A DNA stretch of 6,928 nucleotides, taken from NCBI GenBank assembly GCA_003499955.1, contig DNRP01000110.1:762-7689 (forward strand). Direction: 5' to 3'. Positions 1 through 4,835 of this stretch are shown here, in pieces (the stretch's first letter is position 1; each line of letters opens with the position of its first letter). A program made the translations under genes and the position numbers. Below the pieces are notes generated by a model. The model was not told the DNA's origin. It searched no databases and worked only from the letters and a program-made list of their open reading frames with translations. The stretch is from Cyanobacteria bacterium UBA9971 (GTDB taxonomy: Bacteria > Cyanobacteriota > Vampirovibrionia > Gastranaerophilales > UBA9971).

Positions 1-71
1 CTGCTTAAGAAAAGTTATAATTTGGTTTATAATTTAATTTAAAGATTTTTAATATTTAGTTAAATATTATT

Positions 72-398
72 TTATCCGTATGAAAATGAACGTTTTATGC
101 TGTTGTCAACGATTTTTTGGGCTGATTCTATTTCTGCTTCAGCCATTTTCAACATATTTTGATGCTTAAGCATTTCCGCATCAATTTTCTTTTCCATCAA
201 CTGAAGTTTTTGTCTTCTCTGTTCAAGCTGTTTAACTTCGGGAGACTCGGGATCAAGATCACTGCCAATTGTAACCAGTTCAAAGCCCTGAGAAGCAAGC
301 TGCATCTTGGTTTGTGATAATGTCTGAATCTTGTATTCCAGATCCAATTCCATCTCTTTTAATGTTTGTAGTCTGATTATGCCTGAGACAAGTCCCAT
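72..398 (-). CDS. Small cysteine-free coiled-coil protein, paralogue of the 2046-2387 product
   Basis: I do not recognise a named family. The 108-residue product is almost entirely helical and charged, with a probable turn near the DP/SP residues 49-53, so a two-helix hairpin is likely. It has no signal peptide, membrane segment or cysteine. It aligns without gaps to the first 42 residues of the gene at 2046-2387: M1, G2, L3, R9, L13, D19, E21, K23, Q25, L27, Q29, L41 and V42 are identical. The C-terminus shares the pattern K-[IV]-[VI]-D-x-[NS]-[IV]-x-x-[ST]-F. Conserved ends around a variable middle resemble exported axial or needle-type proteins, which is inference only. The start is supported by AGGGGA at 406-411, 7 nt upstream. 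It is the last gene of the minus-strand run, 42 nt after its neighbour. An A/T-only inverted repeat (51-68) follows the stop, without a T-run. Confidence 0.8.
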   Translation of the reverse strand: MGLVSGIIRLQTLKEMELDLEYKIQTLSQTKMQLASQGFELVTIGSDLDPESPEVKQLEQRRQKLQLMEKKIDAEMLKHQNMLKMAEAEIESAQKIVDNSIKRSFSYG

Positions 399-440
399 TT
401 TAGTTTCCCCTGTCTAAATTACTAAATTATGTGTTACTTT

Positions 441-719
441 TTATCTAACTTGATTGAGGTTATTGCCTCCCTTGTAATTTTGCGGATTATTTTGCTGAAT
501 TAACTGATCCATCTGATATATTCTATAATTCATTAATTGAACCCGATATTTAAGAGCTTTTAGCTGTTTTCTTGAATTTAAAAAATTCTGAATTGAAGCT
601 AAAGTATTGGAAACCATGCTTAATAAAGGGTTTCTGCGTCTCATATAAGACTGCGCAATCCTAAAAAAGCTTGCTCCATCTTGAAATTTATCATTTATAA
701 TTGTAGCGATAGCTGACAT
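441..719 (-). CDS. Small basic helical protein of unknown function
   Basis: Unrecognised 92-residue protein. It has an N-terminal amphipathic stretch (residues 1-25), an RRR cluster at 27-29, and a long basic helix through about residue 75 (RKQLKALKYRVQLMNYRIYQMDQLIQQ). The tail is Asn/Gln/Gly-rich and probably disordered. There is no signal peptide, membrane helix or cysteine. AGGGAG at 732-737 lies 12 nt before the ATG, a slightly long spacing. The gene sits in the same minus-strand run as the paralogous hairpin proteins. A 143-nt gap separates it from the preceding gene, so it may have its own promoter, but I see no convincing -35/-10 pair there. The size and high predicted helicity fit a structural or chaperone-like partner of its neighbours. 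No homology supports that. Confidence 0.7.
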   Translation of the reverse strand: MSAIATIINDKFQDGASFFRIAQSYMRRRNPLLSMVSNTLASIQNFLNSRKQLKALKYRVQLMNYRIYQMDQLIQQNNPQNYKGGNNLNQVR

Positions 720-862
720 TTAGCTTTAGTACTCCCTTTTTGATTTTCCAAGAACGTTCTCTATAAAAATTAAGCACTATGCTCTTATATATATAAAAAC
801 AATTGAGAACCGCGAATTTACTGTTTTATGTAAATATTTGTAAAGAAGTTTTAATGTGAAAC

Positions 863-1093
863 CTACCTGATAAAATTTATAACTTTGCTTTGAGGGACAA
901 AATTACCCGAATTGATGATTTCTCGTCTCCTTTCCAATTTTTTTCCGACTAAATTAATGGTTTGACTGATTTTTTCTTTTTTTTCGATAATTTGAAACAA
1001 TTCCTGAATTAAATTTTTAATATTAATAAAACTTTTCCATTGATTAATAAATGCCCTGTGAATTGATCTTACATACAATCTGGTATTACTCAT
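863..1093 (-). CDS. Small basic helical protein, translationally coupled to the upstream Gly-rich gene
   Basis: Unrecognised 76-residue basic protein. It is predicted to be mostly helical, with a hydrophobic/amphipathic part (residues 5-37) followed by a Lys/Arg/Glu-rich part (38-60) and a short C-terminal tail. It has no cysteine and no signal peptide. It contains the only tryptophan (W19) in the five-gene cluster. The start is 1 nt after the stop of the preceding gene (TAA at 1095-1097). Its AGGA (1102-1105, 8 nt spacing) lies inside that gene's last codons. This tight junction indicates translational coupling and a shared function or fixed stoichiometry with the 304-aa protein. Confidence 0.7.
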   Translation of the reverse strand: MSNTRLYVRSIHRAFINQWKSFINIKNLIQELFQIIEKKEKISQTINLVGKKLERRREIINSGNFVPQSKVINFIR

Positions 1094-1094
1094 T

Positions 1095-2009
1095 TTACAT
1101 TTCCTGTACCGCTTTAGAATCAGCTTCCAATCCGGTTTTAAGCATTTTTCTTACTATATCGCCCTGCGCGTCAAGCTGTTTTACAACTGTTTCTATGTTT
1201 TTAACTTTCATAGAAAGAATTGTATCGGCGTTATTAATAATTCTGCCTGTTGTTGTCTGATAAGCACTCAATACAGCACCTGCGTAACCGTTAGTCAGAT
1301 TTCCCGTCATGCCGGCAAGAACCCCAAATGGACCAAAATACGGAGCCAATGAACCGACAAGCCCACCTAAACCGCCGATAACGCCGGCAACAGGCAGAAC
1401 AATGTCAGAATATTTTCCTGCTGAAGCGCTAACACCTGTCAATGCTCCGACAGCCGGTATATAAGAACTTCCTGCTACGGCAGAAGCTGCGCCGCCTGTA
1501 GGCATACCTCCTATTGTGAATTCATCAGAAAGAGAACTAAATTCATTTCCTATTCCCATTAAAGCCGGCAATCCAAAAGCGCCTATAGCCGCCAGAGGTG
1601 CTGCACCTCCGGGAAATCCCGGATATTTGGCTAACTCACCCATGCCAAAAGAGGCTTGAGCGCTTGCTGTTGAATTTCCTCCTATAGAAGGAGAATAATA
1701 AGAAGTTCCCGGAATATTTATTGACGATGACCCCAAAACAGGCAAATAGCTTGTGGGGCCAACTAATCTTGCCAAATTCATCAAAAATGAGCCCACAGCA
1801 CCATAGCCGCCGGCTCCGCCAAGACTCGGACCACTTACGGAAAGATCTCTAATCCTGTCGTAAGTTTCAAACATTTCTGCTTTTGCATCATTGCTGGCTA
1901 TACCGTATTTATTAGCAAGCACCAGCATGCCGTCAAATTTATAACTCATTTTCCTTTTCTTATCCCTTCCTGATTTTCCTTTCCCTCTCCTTAAGCCATT
2001 CATAGTCAT
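1095..2009 (-). CDS. Gly/Ala/Ser-rich protein with hydrophobic segments and a C-terminal helix; unknown function
   Basis: I recognise no family. Of 304 residues, about 60-250 are dominated by Gly, Ala, Ser and Pro. Two hydrophobic stretches (about 132-152 and 203-236, the second rich in GxxG spacing) could insert into or associate with a membrane. Residues 254-304 form a charged amphipathic helix or coiled coil. There is no cysteine and no classical signal peptide. A pore- or translocator-like partner of the small helical proteins is conceivable, but this is inference. The start is uncertain. Met1 (2009) and Met3 (2003) lie inside a perfect hairpin and have no Shine-Dalgarno. The purine-rich stretch 1951-1996, translated here as a Lys/Arg-rich leader, looks like an untranslated leader, and Met21 (1949) is a plausible true start, although its AAGGA is unusually close. 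The coordinates give the longest frame. Confidence 0.75.
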   Translation of the reverse strand: MTMNGLRRGKGKSGRDKKRKMSYKFDGMLVLANKYGIASNDAKAEMFETYDRIRDLSVSGPSLGGAGGYGAVGSFLMNLARLVGPTSYLPVLGSSSINIPGTSYYSPSIGGNSTASAQASFGMGELAKYPGFPGGAAPLAAIGAFGLPALMGIGNEFSSLSDEFTIGGMPTGGAASAVAGSSYIPAVGALTGVSASAGKYSDIVLPVAGVIGGLGGLVGSLAPYFGPFGVLAGMTGNLTNGYAGAVLSAYQTTTGRIINNADTILSMKVKNIETVVKQLDAQGDIVRKMLKTGLEADSKAVQEM

Positions 2010-2028
2010 TCTTTCAGAATGACTATGA
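2000..2028 (-). repeat. Perfect 13-bp-stem hairpin over the first start codons of the Gly-rich gene
   Basis: Arms 2000-2012 and 2016-2028 are perfectly complementary around a 3-nt loop. The hairpin fills most of the 36-nt gap after the 2046-2387 gene and buries the ATGs at 2009 and 2003. On the minus strand no T-run follows, so it is not a standard terminator there. On the plus strand a T-rich run follows (2035-2045), but no plus-strand gene is upstream. It could attenuate translation, stabilise the 3' end of the upstream message, or be leader structure. Confidence 0.6.
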
Positions 2029-2045
2029 GTTAAGTTTTTTTAATT

Positions 2046-2387
2046 TTATGCGAATGTTTTGAATGTCATTTCGACGTTTTTGTCGATAACTTTCTTAACC
2101 GCATCTGTTTCAGTCTGTACTTCATTGTGCTGTGTATCAACGTTTTTAAGATCAAGTTCTAAGTTTCTGTCGATTGATTGTGCCAAGATTATTTGATTTT
2201 CAATTAATCCATATTTTGTAGGATCTGTATTTTCCATAGTAGGATCATTTGTCAATTGTTGAACCAGATCTCCCATTAAATATGCGTTTTGGGTTCTTTC
2301 CTGGTTAAGTTGTTGTCCTTTAAATTCTATATCGCTTTTTCTTGCTGTTAATGACAAAAATCTTGCTTGGCTTGCTGCTAATCCCAT
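2046..2387 (-). CDS. Small cysteine-free helical-hairpin protein with MGLAASQARFLSLTARKS N-terminus
   Basis: First gene of the minus-strand run, 113 residues. It has a helical N-terminal half (about 3-47), a break with two Asp-Pro pairs (residues 48-49 and 55-56), and a second long helix (about 60-110) ending in the conserved K-V-I-D-K-N-V-x-x-T-F pattern. It has no cysteine, signal peptide or membrane segment. The N-terminus is one I loosely associate with uncharacterised proteins of gut Melainabacteria, from memory only. Homology to the 72-398 product is visible at both ends. Size and hairpin shape resemble WXG100 or type III needle-type substrates, but there is no WXG motif and I claim no membership. 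The start is clear: AGGAG at 2397-2401, 9 nt upstream. A weak possible minus-strand promoter is TTGCTG/17 bp/TATAAC at 2537-2565. Confidence 0.82.
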   Translation of the reverse strand: MGLAASQARFLSLTARKSDIEFKGQQLNQERTQNAYLMGDLVQQLTNDPTMENTDPTKYGLIENQIILAQSIDRNLELDLKNVDTQHNEVQTETDAVKKVIDKNVEMTFKTFA

Positions 2388-2754
2388 GTTTTATGTCTCC
2401 TGGTTGTGTAATTCCCTTAATCAATTTATCGGCATATTCAATTTATTCTTTAATTTCATGATTAAAAAATTTAAAAATATTTGTGACATAAAAATTTTTT
2501 TTAAAAAAAAATCTCTTTTCCTATCCTTCTAAAATCGTTATAAAAAAGAAGTTTTTATACAGCAAAACTGTAAAGTCTTATAAATAAAGCTTTTTATCCC
2601 TAACAATAATTAATATAATGATTTTTAAAAGACTTTCCATTTTTTAAAATTATCAAAAAAGCATATTTACATTTCTTAAAGTTTCTTAATTTCCTTGTAA
2701 CATTCTGCATGTATATGCAGAGCATGAGTGTTTTTTCATATTATTCATTTTTAT
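2388..2754. other. AT-rich intergenic region upstream of the five-gene cluster
   Basis: No gene is visible. The stretch is strongly A/T-rich, with A- and T-tracts around 2487-2512. A 7-bp inverted repeat with a 4-nt loop lies at 2704-2721. On the minus strand, TTGCTG (2560-2565), a 17-bp spacer and TATAAC (2537-2542) form a weak sigma-70-like candidate that would give a leader of about 140 nt for the first gene of the cluster. In sequence this AT-rich the candidate is low confidence. Confidence 0.5.
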
Positions 2755-2775
2755 TTTTTAATATGTCAGGCTAAA
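2755..2775 (+). repeat. Left 21-bp terminal inverted repeat
   Basis: Perfect reverse complement of 3269-3289. Pairing stops at the next base on either side. It contains TGTCAG, which read outward on the minus strand is CTGACA, close to a -35 hexamer. Confidence 0.85.
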
Positions 2776-2804
2776 ATTCAAAAAAAGATATTTTAAATTT
2801 TATA

Positions 2805-2823
2805 AAAAGGGCTGCACCCTTTT
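2805..2823 (+). repeat. 7-bp-stem hairpin inside the left end of the element
   Basis: AAAAGGG at 2805-2811 pairs with CCCTTTT at 2817-2823 around a 5-nt loop. It is one of several stem-loops in the MITE-like element. Confidence 0.5.
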
Positions 2824-2830
2824 AACCGCC

Positions 2831-2860
2831 TTCATTTTCTTTAGTCATAAAGAAAACGAA
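2831..2860 (+). repeat. Hairpin with 13-bp arms and one mismatch
   Basis: TTTTCTTTA (2835-2843) pairs with TAAAGAAAA (2848-2856) around a 4-nt loop. After one A/C mismatch the stem continues with TTC (2831-2833) and GAA (2858-2860). It mirrors, near the left end, the larger palindrome near the right end. Confidence 0.6.
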
Positions 2861-3038
2861 GCAAAAGAAAGCTCGCCCCTAAACTACGGCTTCTATATTT
2901 CTACCCTGCTCATGATTAAAACTTTCAGATGTCTAAGCTCGCAAACTCGCCTGCTTTGGCAGGCTCAAACAAATGCTCGCATGTGTTTATACGCAGGGTG
3001 AAATATTACGAAACCTTCGCAAAGGGCAAACGGTTGTT

Positions 3039-3063
3039 ATCAAGGGGGGCGCTCCCCCTTGAT
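3039..3063 (+). repeat. Strong G/C-rich hairpin, 10-bp stem
   Basis: ATCAAGGGGG (3039-3048) pairs with CCCCCTTGAT (3054-3063) around a 5-nt loop. It is nested between TACGAAAC (3007-3014) and its complement GTTTCGTA (3075-3082), so a longer branched fold is possible in RNA or single-stranded DNA. No T-run follows, so it is not a typical terminator. Confidence 0.65.
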
Positions 3064-3222
3064 GCGTGTGTCGTGTTTCGTAGTTTTTGGCGAAACGGGT
3101 ATTTAAAACTATAGCCCGTGTTTGAAGGGCTTGCCCTGAGTTTGGGCGTGCGTGGAATAAAATCTTCAATCGCCAGTGAGTCTAAAAAACAAGAAACTTA
3201 ATTTTATAGTTTTTCTTTTTCG

Positions 3223-3260
3223 GTTACCTTTTTCTTTTGACGTCAAAAGAAAAAGGTAAC
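3223..3260. repeat. Perfect 38-bp palindrome near the right end of the element
   Basis: Nineteen-base arms (3223-3241 and 3242-3260) are perfectly self-complementary, with GACGTC at the centre and no loop. The arms run from GTTACC to a TTTTGAC/GTCAAAA core. Such a sequence can extrude as a cruciform or fold into a long hairpin when transcribed. It sits just inside the right terminal repeat. Confidence 0.85.
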
Positions 3261-3268
3261 TGGCAGGC

Positions 3269-3289
3269 TTTAGCCTGACATATTAAAAA
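3269..3289 (-). repeat. Right 21-bp terminal inverted repeat
   Basis: Perfect reverse complement of 2755-2775. Its first bases also pair locally (CAGGCT 3264-3269 with AGCCTG 3272-3277). It contains CTGACA at 3275-3280, read toward the downstream dehydrogenase gene. Confidence 0.85.
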
Positions 3290-3304
3290 TTTTTAATGTA
3301 AAAT
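3275..3304 (+). promoter_or_regulatory. Candidate promoter of the dehydrogenase, with its -35 inside the element's terminal repeat
   Basis: CTGACA (3275-3280, 5/6 to TTGACA), an 18-bp spacer and TAAAAT (3299-3304, 5/6 to TATAAT) lie 20 nt before the ATG at 3324. The ribosome binding site AAGGA (3311-3315) follows. The -35 belongs to the right terminal repeat and the -10 to flanking DNA. AT-rich sequence makes chance matches common. Confidence 0.4.
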
Positions 3305-3323
3305 TTAAAAAAGGAAAATAATA

Positions 3324-4346
3324 ATGAAAGCATTTTTATATAAAGACAAAAACCGCTTAGAGGCAAAAAATATACAAAAACCTGAACTCGAAAAAGACGG
3401 GGCGATTATAAAAGTAAGCGGGTGCGGCTTATGCGGTTCCGACATTGTGAAACTTAAAGAAGGGCTTGTAAAAGAAGGAACTGTACTCGGTCATGAAGTT
3501 GTCGGAATTATAAAAGAAATAAAAACCAAAACAGGCTTTAAAATCGGCGACAGGGTTGTTTTAGGACATCATGTCCCCTGCTATAACTGCGTTTATTGCA
3601 AAAACCAGAATTATTCAATGTGTTCTGAATTTAAAGCGTCAAACATAATTCCGGGCGGATTTTGCGAATATATATATGTTTCCGAAAGACATCTTGAAGA
3701 TACCGTTCAAAAAGTCCCTGAAAATTTGTCAGATATTCAAGCATCGTTTACAGAGCCTTCGGCATGCTGTCTTCGGGCGATAAGACGCGCAAATATTAAA
3801 AAAGGCGATGTTGCCATGGTTATAGGACTTGGTTCTATAGGCTTATTGATGGGGCAAATTTTAAAATCCTTCGGGGCAATTGTAATAGGGTGCGACCTCA
3901 TTGAAGAAAGAATCAAGCTTGCTGAAGAACTTGGGTTTGACAGGGTTTATAAGTATAGTTCTGATGAAGAAATTTCAAAGCTTTGCAGGGTTGATTTTCA
4001 AACTGAAGGAGTAGATGTGATTTTTCTTGCTTCCGGCAGTGAAAAAACGATACCGCTTGCCTTAAAATGCGTAAGAAACGGCGGTGTTATATGCGTATTT
4101 TCAAGCGTACATTCTTCTGAAAGCGGATTTTCCAACAACGAAATTTATTACAGGGATTTGACTGTTTTTGGGAGTTATTCGCCTGCTTCTTCCGACCTGA
4201 AAGATGCTTTGGAACTTCTGAAACACAATATAATTAAAGTAGACGGGTTAATCACAAAATATAGCTTTGAGGAAATAAATCAGGCTGTTGCAGACACGCT
4301 TTCAAACAAGATTATCAAGGCTTATATAAAAATTAATAATAATTAA
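3324..4346 (+). CDS. Zinc-dependent MDR alcohol/polyol dehydrogenase (threonine/sorbitol dehydrogenase-like)
   Basis: Cytosolic NAD(P)-dependent oxidoreductase of the medium-chain dehydrogenase/reductase superfamily, 340 residues, full length. The catalytic zinc site is visible as C37 (CGLCGSD), H57/E58 (GHE) and E144 (TEP). The structural zinc lobe has four cysteines at C86, C89, C92 and C100. The Rossmann nucleotide motif is GLGSIG at 168-173, and D191 at the end of the second strand favours NAD over NADP. The overall pattern is that of threonine 3-dehydrogenase, sorbitol dehydrogenase and related polyol dehydrogenases; the substrate cannot be assigned. AAGGA at 3311-3315 (8 nt spacing) supports the start. 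The stop abuts the stop of the convergent Fur-family gene. A MITE-like element ends 34 bp upstream of the start codon. A second diverged MDR gene begins at 6360. Confidence 0.93.
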   Translation: MKAFLYKDKNRLEAKNIQKPELEKDGAIIKVSGCGLCGSDIVKLKEGLVKEGTVLGHEVVGIIKEIKTKTGFKIGDRVVLGHHVPCYNCVYCKNQNYSMCSEFKASNIIPGGFCEYIYVSERHLEDTVQKVPENLSDIQASFTEPSACCLRAIRRANIKKGDVAMVIGLGSIGLLMGQILKSFGAIVIGCDLIEERIKLAEELGFDRVYKYSSDEEISKLCRVDFQTEGVDVIFLASGSEKTIPLALKCVRNGGVICVFSSVHSSESGFSNNEIYYRDLTVFGSYSPASSDLKDALELLKHNIIKVDGLITKYSFEEINQAVADTLSNKIIKAYIKINNN

Positions 4347-4742
4347 TCAGGTTTGTTTTTCAAGACACTCATTGCAAATCCCGTAAAGGTCAAAACTGTG
4401 ATATAACAGCATATGTTTGCTTTTTAGAGTTTTTTCTATTTCTTTTAGAGGACATTCATGAATTATTTCAACGTAATTGCATTTTTTGCAAATAAAATGA
4501 TGGTGGTGGTCCTCATTTTTATTTAATTCATATCTTATTTTTCCGTCATTAAAAAGATTTACGCATTTTACTTCATAATTTTTTTCAAGTTTTTTCAAAG
4601 CCCTATAAACGCTTGTCAAGCCGATTTTTTTATCTTTGGTTTCAGTATTTATCTTATGATAAATCTCTTCTGCCGTGGCGCAAGTTAAATTTTGCAGTAT
4701 TTCGAGAACTTTTAGTTCTGATTTTGTAGAATTTTTTTGCAT
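4347..4742 (-). CDS. Fur-family metal-dependent transcriptional regulator (Fur/Zur/PerR type)
   Basis: A 131-residue DNA-binding repressor of normal family length. The winged-helix domain has its recognition helix at TSVYRALKKLEK (residues 43-54). The dimerisation domain starts near 71 with the His-rich DHHHHFICKKC block (78-88). The structural zinc site is complete: C85/C88 and C123/C126. Likely sensory ligands by position are H29, E72, H80, H82 and E92. Known Fur, Zur and PerR proteins use this layout, and I cannot decide between iron, zinc and peroxide sensing. The ATG at 4742 has no clear Shine-Dalgarno. The gene lies 93 nt downstream of, and on the same strand as, the His-rich membrane protein whose upstream region holds a Fur-box-like palindrome. 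Co-transcription and autoregulation are therefore plausible. It converges stop-to-stop with the dehydrogenase gene. Confidence 0.93.
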   Translation of the reverse strand: MQKNSTKSELKVLEILQNLTCATAEEIYHKINTETKDKKIGLTSVYRALKKLEKNYEVKCVNLFNDGKIRYELNKNEDHHHHFICKKCNYVEIIHECPLKEIEKTLKSKHMLLYHSFDLYGICNECLEKQT

Positions 4743-4790
4743 ATCAAATTAATAAATCTTTTTAAATTTTTCACAAACTTTGCTCATGTC

Positions 4791-4820
4791 ATTATTATGC
4801 GATTTAGGTTGAGAAATCAA
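4791..4820 (-). promoter_or_regulatory. Possible own promoter of the Fur-family gene
   Basis: On the minus strand TTGATT (4815-4820, 4/6), an 18-bp spacer and AATAAT (4791-4796, 5/6) lie about 50 nt before the ATG at 4742. The -35 overlaps a small 5-bp hairpin (4808-4821). I see no Fur-box-like symmetry here, so any metal control of the regulator would come through the upstream gene's promoter. Confidence 0.3.
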
Positions 4821-4835
4821 CAGAAAAATATAAAA

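Larger units (their letters stand above)
2755..3289. mobile_element. MITE-like element with 21-bp terminal inverted repeats, no transposase
   Basis: The segment begins and ends with perfect inverted copies of a 21-bp sequence (core TATGTCAGGCTAAA on the left, TTTAGCCTGACATA on the right). The 535-bp interior is visibly richer in G+C than its flanks and contains at least five hairpins. No transposase or other credible protein is encoded; the short open frames at 2929-3114 and 2987-3169 run through hairpins and have no ribosome binding site. This is the structure of a miniature inverted-repeat transposable element or a related non-autonomous repeat. A target-site duplication cannot be identified because both flanks are A/T tracts. 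Alternatives are a structured non-coding RNA gene or a composite intergenic repeat. The terminal repeats are certain; the mobility is inferred. Confidence 0.65.

Noticed and set aside
751..760. Perfect palindrome AGAACGTTCT upstream of the 92-aa gene, considered as a LexA-like operator
   Set aside because: Bacillus-type LexA boxes have GAAC and GTTC separated by four bases; here they touch. A 10-bp palindrome in this region can be chance.
1051..1260. Plus-strand open frame
   Set aside because: It lies antisense to the Gly-rich and 76-aa genes, which have coherent composition and coupling. No ribosome binding site.
2046..2387. WXG100/ESX membership for the 113-aa hairpin protein
   Set aside because: Size and two-helix shape fit, but there is no WXG motif, no YxxxD/E tail and no ESX component in the window.
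2929..3169. Two open frames (plus 2929-3114, minus 2987-3169) inside the MITE-like element
   Set aside because: They overlap each other, run through hairpins, have no ribosome binding site, and their translations look like random read-through of a repeat.
2755..3289. CRISPR array or tandem repeat
   Set aside because: The repeats are inverted and of different sequence; there is no regular repeat-spacer periodicity.
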